A stretch of 64,000 nucleotides of DNA from NCBI RefSeq assembly GCF_000716335.1, contig NZ_KL591012.1, forward strand, positions 6,407 through 70,406, in the 5' to 3' direction. The notes under the pieces were generated by a model. That model searched no databases. It was not told the origin of the DNA and saw only the letters and a list, made by a program, of their open reading frames with translations. The stretch comes from Streptomyces sp. NRRL S-118 (lineage in GTDB: Bacteria > Actinomycetota > Actinomycetes > Streptomycetales > Streptomycetaceae). A program made the translations under genes and the position numbers. Positions 10,623 through 19,150 of the stretch are shown one piece after another (the first letter of the stretch is position 1; each line of letters starts with the position of its first letter).

Positions 10623-10731
10623 TGTTTGCAGCCCTGAGTGAACACGACATCGCTCCCCGCACGGCCGCAGCGCGAGGCGGTACGGTGGGGCGTGAAGGAT
10701 GCGGCTACGCGGTCCGAGGAGGGAGCCACCG

Positions 10732-11115
10732 ATGATTCTGCTCCGTCGCCTGCTGGGTGACGTGCTGCGTCGGCAGCGCCAGCGCCAGGGCCGTACTCTG
10801 CGCGAAGTCTCCTCGTCCGCCCGAGTCTCGCTCGGCTATCTCTCCGAGGTGGAGCGGGGGCAGAAGGAGGCTTCCTCCGAGCTGCTCTCCGCGATCTGCG
10901 ACGCGCTTGACGTACGGATGTCCGAGCTCATGCGAGAAGTGAGCGACGAGCTCTCGCTGGCGGAGCTGGCCGAATCGGCAGCGGCGAGTGAGCCGGTGCC
11001 GGCACCAGTGCGTCCGATGCTCAATTCAGTGTCCGTGACGTCGGTGGCGGGCGTGCCGACCGAGCGGGTGACCATCAAGGCGCCCGCGGAGGCGGTGGAC
11101 GTCGTCGCCGCCTGA
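10732..11115 (+). CDS. clgR: ClgR-type XRE-family activator of Clp/Lon protease genes
   Basis: A 127-aa regulator with a Cro/C1 helix-turn-helix at about 8-65 ([24 protein letters not shown] is the helix-turn-helix core; quoted here in part as [12 protein letters not shown]) and a short C-terminal tail. In Streptomyces, ClgR activates clpP1, clpC and lon, and is itself degraded by ClpP through two C-terminal alanines; this protein ends VDVVAA, keeping that degron. ATG 10732 has GAGGAGGGAG upstream. The position after cinA and before dps is the usual one. A hairpin terminator closes the gene at 11154. Confidence 0.9.
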   Translation: MILLRRLLGDVLRRQRQRQGRTLREVSSSARVSLGYLSEVERGQKEASSELLSAICDALDVRMSELMREVSDELSLAELAESAAASEPVPAPVRPMLNSVSVTSVAGVPTERVTIKAPAEAVDVVAA

Positions 11116-11153
11116 GCGCGCGCTCAGCACTTTTCGGCTCGCGTTTTGAGCTG

Positions 11154-11194
11154 AGCCCCGGTCGGGTACCCGAGTGGCCGACCGGGGCTTTCGT
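11154..11194 (+). terminator. Hairpin terminator after clgR
   Basis: AGCCCCGGTCGG (11154-11165) and CCGACCGGGGCT (11178-11189) form a perfect 12-bp stem with a 12-nt loop, followed by TTCGTTT. It ends the clgR transcript before dps. Confidence 0.85.
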
Positions 11195-11277
11195 TTACCC
11201 CGAATGCCCGTTTTGGGTCGTATGTGTAATGGTGGACGGGTGTGCGCACCGTCGCACGCCGGAACGGAGGATTCGGA

Positions 11278-11763
11278 ATGACTGTCGTGAAGAGCTCTCT
11301 GCCCGATGACGACCTGAAGGTGGTCGGCGAAGCCCTGCAGGGCGCGCTGGTGGACGTGGTCGACCTGTCCCTGGTGGCCAAGCAGGTGCACTGGAACGTG
11401 GTCGGGCCGCGCTTCCGCTCCATCCACCTTCAGCTCGACGAGGTGGTGGCCACGGCCCGCCAGCACGCCGACGTGGTGGCGGAGCGCGCTTCGGCGCTGG
11501 GCATCACCCCGGACGGGCGAGCCGCGACGGTGGCGTCCGACAGCGCCGTCGGCGCCGTGCCGACGGGGTGGATCAAGGACGACGACGCGGTCCGGATCCT
11601 GGTGGACGGGCTCGGCGCCGTGGTCCGGCGGATGCGCGAGCGGATCGAGGCGACGGACAAGCCCGACCCGGTGACCCAGGATCTGCTGATCGACCTGACC
11701 GCGGACCTCGAGAAGCACGCCTGGATGTTCCAGGCGGAGAGCCGCCAGGCGGAGAGCGCGTAG
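11278..11763 (+). CDS. dps: Dps-family ferritin-like DNA-protection protein
   Basis: A 161-aa ferritin-like protein. The Dps ferroxidase signature is clear: KQVHWNVVGPRFRSIHLQLD supplies the first His and Asp ligands and HADVVAERASALG the second-helix E-R pair. Such proteins form dodecamers that oxidise iron with peroxide and compact DNA. S. coelicolor has several Dps paralogues and the one next to clgR is called DpsB as far as I recall. ATG 11278 is set by GGAGG at 11266-11270. It stands alone between the clgR terminator and a gene-poor gap. Confidence 0.92.
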   Translation: MTVVKSSLPDDDLKVVGEALQGALVDVVDLSLVAKQVHWNVVGPRFRSIHLQLDEVVATARQHADVVAERASALGITPDGRAATVASDSAVGAVPTGWIKDDDAVRILVDGLGAVVRRMRERIEATDKPDPVTQDLLIDLTADLEKHAWMFQAESRQAESA

Positions 11764-12080
11764 GCGGCCGGCACCGCGTGGACGGGCTCGCGGTGCGGGC
11801 TCGCGGTGGAGGAGCTCTCGATGCGCGAGCCCGTGGCGGCGATGGACGGGGCCGCGCTGGGCGAGTCCGTCGGAGGCGGCCCGGGCAACCGCCTTCTCAC
11901 GGGGCGGTTTCCCCGGGCGCGCGGCCGGGCCGCTTCGACAGGTCGTCGACGGCGGCGGGCGCTCGGGTGCCGACGGCCGGGGAGCGCGCGGGGGCGGCCG
12001 GGCGTGCGCTGGAGGCGTGCACCGGTACGCCCTCCCGCCGGATGATCGCGCCGGTCTAGCGTCGACCGGAGGAGGCGGCC
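11764..12080. other. Intergenic gap with no supported gene
   Basis: About 320 nt of GC-rich sequence between dps and the small membrane protein. Short open frames here lack ribosome sites and codon bias. Only the GGAGGAGG before 12081 is functional-looking. Confidence 0.6.
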
Positions 12081-12593
12081 ATGGTACGGCGACGGCTCAC
12101 GAGGCCGGTGCTCACTCGGGTGATACGCAGGGCCGGTGCGCCCCGCGCGGTGGGTGCGACGCATGCGGCACGCGTGCCGTTCGAGCGGTCGGCCGCCCCG
12201 CGGTCGGCGCCCGGGCCGCCCTTCTCCGTGGCTGCCGGAGGACTCGCGCGAATGCTGCCCCGGCCGGCGCCCACGGCCCGACGAGCGGTGCCCGCGCCCG
12301 CCGGCCCACCAGCCGCGGCCGGGGCCGGGCGGGCGATGAAGCTGGTGCGGTGCGTACTGGGGTTGGTTCTCGGCGCGGTGTGGTTCTGGGCGATGCTGCG
12401 GCTGGCGCTGACGCCCGGTAGGGCCGGGCTGCTCGAAGGGGCCGTGGCGGCGGGCGGCTGGGGTTTGAGCCTGCTGCCGGTCCATGTCGCTTCACCTCCT
12501 CCGGCCCGGTCCCGGGTCGCACGCGCGGTCGTGCGCAGGGTCACCAGGGCATGGCACCGCCGCCGTGCGCGCGGAGGACCTGACGTGTCGTAA
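12081..12593 (+). CDS. Hypothetical single-pass membrane protein
   Basis: A 170-aa basic protein with an Arg/Pro/Ala-rich N-terminal half, one hydrophobic helix at about 90-110 (VRCVLGLVLGAVWFWAMLRL), a second weakly hydrophobic stretch (LLEGAVAAGGWGLSLLPVHV) and an Arg-rich C-terminus. ATG 12081 has GGAGGAGGCGGCC just upstream, and third codon positions in the second half are G/C-rich, which supports a real gene. I do not recognise a domain. It converges on the leftward nei2 gene. The N-terminal 80 residues are low complexity, so the true start could be the internal Met near residue 86. Confidence 0.55.
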   Translation: MVRRRLTRPVLTRVIRRAGAPRAVGATHAARVPFERSAAPRSAPGPPFSVAAGGLARMLPRPAPTARRAVPAPAGPPAAAGAGRAMKLVRCVLGLVLGAVWFWAMLRLALTPGRAGLLEGAVAAGGWGLSLLPVHVASPPPARSRVARAVVRRVTRAWHRRRARGGPDVS

Positions 12594-12668
12594 GGCCGAG
12601 GCGCCGGAGGCCCCATCGGCACGGCGTGGCCGGTGTCCTCCGGTTCCCCGACGCGCCCCAGAGGGGAC

Positions 12669-12681
12669 TGACGGGCCGTCA
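12669..12681. terminator. Second copy of the 13-nt stem TGACGGGCCGTCA
   Basis: Identical to the element at 3476-3488 and again placed at a gene end, 2 nt beyond the nei2 stop codon and between convergent genes. Probably a short terminator stem. Confidence 0.35.
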
Positions 12682-12682
12682 A

Positions 12683-13489
12683 TCAGCTTGTTGGGTCCGC
12701 TTCGGGCCCTGGGCCCTGCTGGCAGCCGGGGCACCAGTAGGAGACCCGCTCGTGGCTGTCGTCCCAGCGGATCGGGGTGCCGCAGCGGTAGCAGGGCTGG
12801 TGCCTGCGGCCGTAGACGTACAGCTTCCGGTCCGGGCGGGAACTGCCGGTGGTGCGCCGGTCGAAGCGCTCCTTGTTGATGTCCAGCAGGCGGTGCGCGG
12901 TGGCCACCAGCCGCTCGGGGACGCCGGGCGGGAGCTCGCCGACGGGCAGCCAGGGGGTGACGCGGGCCAGGAAGGCGAGCTCGCACTTGAAGACATTGCC
13001 GATGCCGGCGAGGTTCCGCTGGTCCAGCAGCGCTTCCCCGAGGGGACGGGCGGGGTCCGCGCACACGCGCCGCACGGCCTCGTCGGCATCCCAGTCCGGG
13101 CCCAGGAGGTCGGGACCGAGATGGCCGACGACGGTGTGCTCGTCGCTCGTGCGGAGGAGGTCCAGCACGGGCAGCCGGTAGCCGACGGCCGTGTGGTCGC
13201 TGGTGGCGAGGATGGCCCGGATCTGGTGGGCGGGGCCGCCGCGCCAGCGCTCACCGGGCGCGTAGACGTTCCAGGAGCCGTCCATCCGCAGGTGGGAGTG
13301 GAGGGTGAGGCCGCCCTCGACGCGGGTGAGCAGGTGTTTGCCGCGGGGAGTGACGTCGAGCACCTCCCGGCCGCTCAGGTCGGCGGTGGCCAGGCGCGGG
13401 ACACGCAGGTCGGAGCGCGTCAGGAGCCGGCCCGCCAGGGCGGCGTGCAGGCGGCGGGCGGTCAGCCAGACGGTGTCTCCTTCGGGCAT
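12683..13489 (-). CDS. nei2: Fpg/Nei-family DNA glycosylase (Nei2-like)
   Basis: Bifunctional DNA glycosylase/AP lyase of base-excision repair, acting on oxidised bases. The 268-aa protein starts MPEGDTVW, giving the catalytic N-terminal Pro2 and Glu3; the DNA-contacting Lys is in TPRGKHLL near residue 55; the helix-two-turn-helix has LLDQRNLAGIGN; and the C-terminal zinc finger is intact (PCYRCGTPI ... YWCPGCQQ). Start Met 13489 is fixed because Pro must follow it. It lies 35 nt downstream of lhr on the same strand, so the two are probably co-transcribed. Assignment to Nei2 rather than MutM rests on MPEGDTVW and neighbourhood. Confidence 0.9.
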   Translation of the reverse strand: MPEGDTVWLTARRLHAALAGRLLTRSDLRVPRLATADLSGREVLDVTPRGKHLLTRVEGGLTLHSHLRMDGSWNVYAPGERWRGGPAHQIRAILATSDHTAVGYRLPVLDLLRTSDEHTVVGHLGPDLLGPDWDADEAVRRVCADPARPLGEALLDQRNLAGIGNVFKCELAFLARVTPWLPVGELPPGVPERLVATAHRLLDINKERFDRRTTGSSRPDRKLYVYGRRHQPCYRCGTPIRWDDSHERVSYWCPGCQQGPGPEADPTS

Positions 13490-13524
13490 GCCTCCATGAT
13501 GGGGGACCGGGCGGCGGACACCGC

Positions 13525-16500
13525 CTACGCCCGCAGGCGCAGGCCCCGGGGAGTGGCGTGGAAGCCCGCCGCCTCCAGGGCACGGGACAGCGGCGACGTC
13601 AGGGCCGCCCCGCCGTTGATCCGTTCCACGGTGACGGTGCCCAGGGATCCGGCGCGGGCAGCCCCCGCGAGCGCCTCGGCGGCGGCCAGGAGGACCGGAT
13701 CGTCCGGCTCGGTGGACCAGGACAGCAGGGTCTTGCCGCCGCGTTCCATGTAGAGCGCGAGCTCGCCGTCGGCGAGGACGACGAGGGAGCCCGCCTTGCG
13801 GCCCGGCTTGTGCCCGGCGCCGGTCGGCGGCTCCGGCCACGGCAGAGCCGCGCCGTACGCGTTGGCCGGGTCGGCGGCGGCCAGGACCACCGCGCGCGGG
13901 GCGGCCGATTGCTCGGCGCGTTCCCGGGCGTTCGCCGCCGCGCGCAGCCGGTCCACCGCGCCGTCCATCGCGAACTGCGCGGCGCCCAGTCCTTCGACGA
14001 CGTAGCCGCGGCGCGCCTGTCCGCTGTCCTCGAAAGCGGACAGGACCCGGTATGTCGCCGAGAACCCGCCCTCCACGCCTTCGGCGGTGACCGCGCCGCG
14101 GGTGACCACGCCGTGCCGGTCGAGCAGGGTGCGGGCCAGGGCGTGGGCGCGGTGCGTCGGGTCCGGCTCGGCGGGCGGAAGCAGCGACCAACGGCCGCTG
14201 ACGGTCGGCGGACCAGAGCGGGAAGCGGCGTGGGCGGCCGCGCTGAGCGTGCCGTACCGGCCGCGCGGGACGGTCCGCCTGGCACGGTGCGCGGTGGAGC
14301 CCGCCGTACGGCCCGAGCCGAGCAGGGCGCGGAGAGGCGCGAGGGTGTCGTTCGTCAGCCGGCCCGACCAGGCCAGGTCCCACAGGGCGTCGGCGAGCTG
14401 CGGGTCGGTCGCTTCCGGGTGCGTGGTGGCGCGCACCTGGTCGGCGATCTGGCGGAAGAACAAGCCGTAGCCACCGGAGAGGGTCGCCAGGACCGATTCG
14501 TGGAGGGCCGTGAGCTCCAGGGGGTGGGGCGCCGGGAGCAGCAGGGGCGCCGCGTCGGCGAGGTAGAGCGAGACCCAGCCGTCCTTGCCGGGCAGGGCAC
14601 CCGCGCCCGCCCACAGGACCTCTCCGGTGGTGGTGAGCTCGTCGAGGAGCGTGGGGCTGTAGCCGAAGACACGGGAGGGCAGGATCAGCTTCTCGAGGGC
14701 GGAGGCGGGGACGGGGGCGCCCTGCAACTGCTCGACGGCGCGGGCCAGTCCGTCGATGCCGCGCAGGCTGTTGCTGCCCAGGTGCTGCCACTGCGGGAGG
14801 AAGGTGGCCAGCGCGGCGGGCGGCACCGGCTCCAGCTCGTGGCGCAGGGCGGCCAGGGAGCGGCGGCGCAGCCTGCGCAGGACGGCCGCGTCGCACCACT
14901 CCTGGCCGATGCCCGAGGGGTGGAACTCCCCCTGGACCACACGGCCGGCCGCGGCCAGGCGGTGCAGGGCGCCGTCGGTGACGGCGGTGCCCAGACCGAA
15001 GCGGGCGGCGGCCGCGGAGGAGGTGAACGGCCCGTGCGTGCGCGCGTACCGCGCGAGGAGGTCGCCCAGCGGGTCCTTCACCGGCTCGGTGAACGCCTCC
15101 GGAACGCCGACCGGGAGGGCGGTGCCCAGGGCATCGCGCAGTCGGCCCGCGTCCTCGACGGCCGCCCAGTGGTCGGCTCCGGCGATACGGACGCGGATCG
15201 CCCGGCGCGTCGTGGCGAGCTCCTCCGCCCAGGCCGGGTCGGCGCCGCGCTCGGCCAGCTCCGCGCCGGTGAGCGGGCCGAGGACCCGCAGGATGTCGGC
15301 GACGCCCTCCACGTCCTTCACGCGGCGGTCCTCGGCGAGCCACTGCAACTCGCGCTCCAGCTCGGTCAGGACGTCGGCGTCCAGCAGCTCGCGCAGCTCG
15401 GCCTGGCCCAGCAGCTCGGCCAGCAGCCGCGAGTCCAGGGACAGGGCGGCCGCCCGCCGCTCCGCGAGCGGGGAGTCGCCCTCGTAGAGGAACTGGGCGA
15501 CGTAACCGAAGAGCAGCGAGCGGGCGAAGGGGGAGGGCTCGGGGGTGGTGACCTCGACCAGGCGGACGCGGCGCGACTCGATGTCGCCCATCAGCTCCTG
15601 CAGTCCGGGCACGTCGAAGACGTCCTGCAGGCACTCGCGGACGGCCTCCAGGACGATCGGGAACGAACCGAACTCGCTCGCCACCTGCAGCAGCTGGGCC
15701 GCCCGCTGCCGCTGCTGCCACAGCGGGGTGCGCCTGCCCGGGTTGCGGCGGGGCAGCAGCAGGGCGCGGGCCGCGCACTCGCGGAACCGGGACGCGAACA
15801 GGGCGGAACCGCCCACCTGGTCGGTGACGATCTGGTCGACGTCGCCCTTGTCGAAGACGACGTCGGCGGCACCGACCGGGGCCTGCTCGCTGTCGTACTC
15901 TGCCCCGGGTGCGCCCGGATCCTGGTCGAGCAGGTCCAGCCCCATCAGGTCCGCGTCGGGCAGGCGCAGCACGATGCCGTCGTCCGCGTGCATGACCTGG
16001 GCGTCCATGCCGTACCGCTCGGAGAGCCGGGCGCCGAGCGCCAGCGCCCACGGGGCGTGGACCTGCGCGCCGAACGGCGAGTGGACCACGACCCGCCAGT
16101 CGCCCAGCTCGTCACGGAACCGCTCCACGAGCACCGTGCGGTCGTCGGGGATGTGCCCGCAGGCGCGGCGCTGCTCGTCCAGGTACGCGATGACGTTGTC
16201 CGCGGCCCACGCGTCGAGGCCCGCCGCCAGCAGCCGCAGCCGCGCGTCGTCCGGCTCCAGCGAGCCCACCTCGCGCAGGAACGCGCCCACCGCGCGGCCC
16301 AGTTCCAGCGGCCGGCCCAACTGGTCGCCCTTCCAGAAGGGCAGCCGGCCCGGGACACCGGGAGCGGGGGAGACCAGTACCCGGTCCCGGGTGATGTCCT
16401 CGATCCGCCACGAGGAGGTGCCCAGCGTGAACACATCGCCCACGCGCGACTCGTAGACCATCTCCTCGTCGAGCTCGCCGACCCGGCCGCCGCCCTTCTT

Positions 16501-18144
16501 GGGGTCGGCGCCGGCCAGGAACACCCCGAAGAGACCGCGGTCGGGAATCGTGCCGCCCGAGGTGACGGCGAGGCGCTGCGCGCCCGGACGGCCCGTGACC
16601 GTGCCCGCGACGCGGTCCCACACCACCCGCGGGCGCAACTCGGCGAACGCGTCCGACGGATAGCGGCCCGCGAGCATGTCCAGGACGGCCGTGAACGCCG
16701 ATTCGGGCAGCGACGCGAACGGCGCCGCGCGCCGCACCACCGCCAGCAGGTCGTCGAACTGCCAGGTGTCCAGGGCCACCATGGCGACCAGCTGCTGGGC
16801 GAGTACGTCCAAGGGGTTCGACGGGATCCGCATGGACTCGATGGAGCCGCTGCGCATCCGCTCGGTCACCACGGCCGCCTGTACCAGGTCGCCCCGGTAC
16901 TTGGGGAAGACGACACCCGTGGACACCGCGCCCACCTGGTGACCGGCCCGGCCGACGCGCTGCAGGCCGGACGCCACGGACGGCGGCGACTCCACCTGCA
17001 CGACCAGATCCACCGCGCCCATGTCGATACCCAGCTCCAGGCTGGAGGTCGCGACCACGGCGGGCAGCCGGCCCGCCTTGAGGTCCTCCTCCACCAGTGC
17101 CCGCTGCTCCTTGGAGACCGAGCCGTGGTGCGCACGGGCCAGCAGGGGCGGGGCCCCCTTCGCCGCGCCCGACTGGGCCATCACCTCGGCGGGGGACTGG
17201 TCCTCGGGCAGGGGCTCACCGGTGGCCCGCTCGTAGGCGATCTCGTTGAGCCGGTTGCACAGCCGCTCCGCCAGCCGCCGCGAGTTGGCGAAGACGATCG
17301 TCGAGCGGTGGGCCTGGACGAGGTCGGCGATACGCTCCTCCACGTGCGGCCAGATCGACGGCCGCTCGGCCTGGTCGGTCTCCGTCGCCGGGGAGCCCCC
17401 CAGCTCGCCCAGGTCCTCGACCGGCACGACCACGGACAGGTCGAACTCCTTGCCGGACCGCGGCTGGACGATCTCCACCTTCCGCTGCGGCGACAGATAG
17501 CGCGCGACCTCGTCGACCGGACGCACGGTCGCCGACAGCCCGATCCGGCGGGCCGGGCGCGGGAGCAGCTCGTCCAGCCGCTCCAGGGACACGGCCAGGT
17601 GAGCGCCCCGCTTCGTGCCCGCGACCGCGTGCACCTCGTCCAGGATCACGGTCTCGACACCGGACAGCGCGTCGCGGGTGGCCGAGGTGAGCATCAGGAA
17701 CAGCGACTCGGGCGTCGTGATCAGGATGTCCGGCGGCCGCGTGGCCAGCGAGCGCCGCTCGGCGGCCGGGGTGTCGCCCGAGCGGATGCCGACCCGCACC
17801 TCCGGCTCGGGCAGCCCCAGGCGCACCGCCTCCTGCCGGATGCCGGTCAGCGGGCTGCGCAGATTGCGCTCGACATCGACCGCGAGCGCCTTGAGCGGCG
17901 ACACGTACAGCACACGGCAGCGCTTCTTCGCGTCCGCGGGCACCGGGGTGGAGGTGAGCCGGTCGAGCGCGGCGAGGAACGCGGCCAGCGTCTTGCCGGA
18001 ACCGGTCGGTGCCACGACGAGCACGTCCGAGCCCGCGCCGATCGCACGCCAGGCGCCTTCCTGCGCCGCGGTGGGCGCGCTGAAGGCCCCCGTGAACCAG
18101 CCCCGGGTCGGGGGGGAGAACGAGTCGAGCGCAGTCCTGGCCAT
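13525..18144 (-). CDS. lhr: Lhr-type superfamily 2 DNA helicase
   Basis: A 1,539-aa helicase, the usual length for Lhr. The first 850 residues form the helicase core: Walker A APTGSGKT at 45-52, DEVH box (VILDEVHAVAGTKRG), motif III SATV, and motif VI with QRVGRAGHQ; a DEAD-associated/winged-helix region follows, then a long C-terminal part. Lhr unwinds 3'-tailed DNA and RNA-DNA hybrids in repair. Start Met 18144 (MARTALDSFSP) is chosen by family N-termini; an in-frame Met three codons upstream (18153) is possible. It is divergent from an AraC gene and is followed 35 nt later by nei2. Confidence 0.93.
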   Translation of the reverse strand: MARTALDSFSPPTRGWFTGAFSAPTAAQEGAWRAIGAGSDVLVVAPTGSGKTLAAFLAALDRLTSTPVPADAKKRCRVLYVSPLKALAVDVERNLRSPLTGIRQEAVRLGLPEPEVRVGIRSGDTPAAERRSLATRPPDILITTPESLFLMLTSATRDALSGVETVILDEVHAVAGTKRGAHLAVSLERLDELLPRPARRIGLSATVRPVDEVARYLSPQRKVEIVQPRSGKEFDLSVVVPVEDLGELGGSPATETDQAERPSIWPHVEERIADLVQAHRSTIVFANSRRLAERLCNRLNEIAYERATGEPLPEDQSPAEVMAQSGAAKGAPPLLARAHHGSVSKEQRALVEEDLKAGRLPAVVATSSLELGIDMGAVDLVVQVESPPSVASGLQRVGRAGHQVGAVSTGVVFPKYRGDLVQAAVVTERMRSGSIESMRIPSNPLDVLAQQLVAMVALDTWQFDDLLAVVRRAAPFASLPESAFTAVLDMLAGRYPSDAFAELRPRVVWDRVAGTVTGRPGAQRLAVTSGGTIPDRGLFGVFLAGADPKKGGGRVGELDEEMVYESRVGDVFTLGTSSWRIEDITRDRVLVSPAPGVPGRLPFWKGDQLGRPLELGRAVGAFLREVGSLEPDDARLRLLAAGLDAWAADNVIAYLDEQRRACGHIPDDRTVLVERFRDELGDWRVVVHSPFGAQVHAPWALALGARLSERYGMDAQVMHADDGIVLRLPDADLMGLDLLDQDPGAPGAEYDSEQAPVGAADVVFDKGDVDQIVTDQVGGSALFASRFRECAARALLLPRRNPGRRTPLWQQRQRAAQLLQVASEFGSFPIVLEAVRECLQDVFDVPGLQELMGDIESRRVRLVEVTTPEPSPFARSLLFGYVAQFLYEGDSPLAERRAAALSLDSRLLAELLGQAELRELLDADVLTELERELQWLAEDRRVKDVEGVADILRVLGPLTGAELAERGADPAWAEELATTRRAIRVRIAGADHWAAVEDAGRLRDALGTALPVGVPEAFTEPVKDPLGDLLARYARTHGPFTSSAAAARFGLGTAVTDGALHRLAAAGRVVQGEFHPSGIGQEWCDAAVLRRLRRRSLAALRHELEPVPPAALATFLPQWQHLGSNSLRGIDGLARAVEQLQGAPVPASALEKLILPSRVFGYSPTLLDELTTTGEVLWAGAGALPGKDGWVSLYLADAAPLLLPAPHPLELTALHESVLATLSGGYGLFFRQIADQVRATTHPEATDPQLADALWDLAWSGRLTNDTLAPLRALLGSGRTAGSTAHRARRTVPRGRYGTLSAAAHAASRSGPPTVSGRWSLLPPAEPDPTHRAHALARTLLDRHGVVTRGAVTAEGVEGGFSATYRVLSAFEDSGQARRGYVVEGLGAAQFAMDGAVDRLRAAANARERAEQSAAPRAVVLAAADPANAYGAALPWPEPPTGAGHKPGRKAGSLVVLADGELALYMERGGKTLLSWSTEPDDPVLLAAAEALAGAARAGSLGTVTVERINGGAALTSPLSRALEAAGFHATPRGLRLRA

Positions 18145-18279
18145 GTCCCCCATCGTGCACCCCGCCACTGACAATCCGGCCCGGCACGACACGGCGGCGG
18201 AACCGGCCGGCGGGCCACGGGGCCGTCCACGCCATGGACACGCAGGTCGCAGCGGTGGGGACCGGCGCAGAATGGACCC

Positions 18280-19140
18280 ATGGCGAGCGCGCGGGACGGA
18301 GAATGGGCCAGGCACTGGCAGTACCCCGGCGTGCCCGGACTCGACCTCCTCCGGGCCCGGTACGTGCGCCACTCCTTCGCCCGCCACAGCCACGAGGGCT
18401 TCGTCCTCGGAGCGGTCCGCCGCGGCATCGAGGACGTCGTCATGCCCGAGGGCACGATCCGGGCCCGCCCCGGCACCGTCGTCATGATCAATCCCGAGGT
18501 GCCGCACTCCGCGCACGCCGGGGTGCCCGAAGGATGGTCGTACGCGACCCTCTACCCCTCCTCCGGCCTGGTGGCCGGCATCGCGCAGGAGGAGACGGGA
18601 CTGCGCGGCACGCCCGGCTTCGCCGAGACCATCGTCGAGGACGAGGACACCGCCCAGCTGATACGGGCGGTCCACCGGGCGGCCGAGGAGGGCAACGCGC
18701 TCGCCGCCGACACCCTCCTGCGCATCGCGGTCGCCCGGCTGCTTCGCCGCCACGGCCGGTCGCTGCCCGCCCGGCCGCCGCTCGCCGCAGGGACGCGCAC
18801 CGCGCTGCTGGCCAGGGAGCTCCTCCAGGAGCGGATGACCGAGCCGCCGTCCCTCGAGCAGCTCGCACAGGAGCTCGGTACCAGCCCCTTCGCCCTGCTG
18901 CGGGCCTTCAAGGCCGCCCACGGCATGCCGCCGCACACCTGGCTGACCAACGCGCGCGTGCGGGCGGCCCGCCGCCTCCTGGAGGCCGGCACCACGCCCG
19001 CGGCAGCGGCCGCCGCGGTCGGCTTCACCGATCAGCCCCACCTGAACCGGCACTTCACCCGCATCGTGGGCGTGCCGCCGGGCGCGTACCAGCGGGAGCG
19101 CGCAAGAACGTACAAGACCGGGGACGAACCCCCGCCGTAG
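18280..19140 (+). CDS. AraC-family transcriptional regulator
   Basis: A 286-aa regulator with an N-terminal cupin (HSHEGFVLGAVRRG; PGTVVMINPEVPHSA) that would bind a small ligand, and a C-terminal pair of helix-turn-helix motifs (LAQELGTSPFALLRAFKAAHG and AAAVGFTDQPHLNRHFTRIVG, quoted in part: FTDQPHLNRHFTRIVG) ending with the family PPGAYQ signature. It lies directly upstream of the azlCD exporter in the same direction, so it probably controls it. ATG 18280 is preceded by CAGAAT with a 6-nt gap and lacks a ribosome site, suggesting a leaderless message. Confidence 0.9.
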   Translation: MASARDGEWARHWQYPGVPGLDLLRARYVRHSFARHSHEGFVLGAVRRGIEDVVMPEGTIRARPGTVVMINPEVPHSAHAGVPEGWSYATLYPSSGLVAGIAQEETGLRGTPGFAETIVEDEDTAQLIRAVHRAAEEGNALAADTLLRIAVARLLRRHGRSLPARPPLAAGTRTALLARELLQERMTEPPSLEQLAQELGTSPFALLRAFKAAHGMPPHTWLTNARVRAARRLLEAGTTPAAAAAAVGFTDQPHLNRHFTRIVGVPPGAYQRERARTYKTGDEPPP

Positions 19141-19143
19141 CGT
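19114..19143 (+). promoter_or_regulatory. Promoter AAGACC-N18-TAGCGT for azlCD
   Basis: The -35-like AAGACC (19114-19119) and -10 TAGCGT (19138-19143) are 18 bp apart. The -10 overlaps the AraC stop codon and ends 7 nt before the azlC GTG, so transcription would begin at the start codon. azlCD could therefore be expressed independently of the regulator gene. Confidence 0.5.
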
Positions 19144-19150
19144 CCTGGGC

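Noticed and set aside
11806..12045. Small plus-strand frame between dps and 12081
   Set aside because: No ribosome site, Arg/Gly/Pro composition, no operon spacing.
13558..18171. 1,537-codon open frame on the plus strand opposite lhr
   Set aside because: Composition (Arg, Gly, Gln, His) is that of a GC-rich shadow; lhr on the other strand has all helicase motifs.
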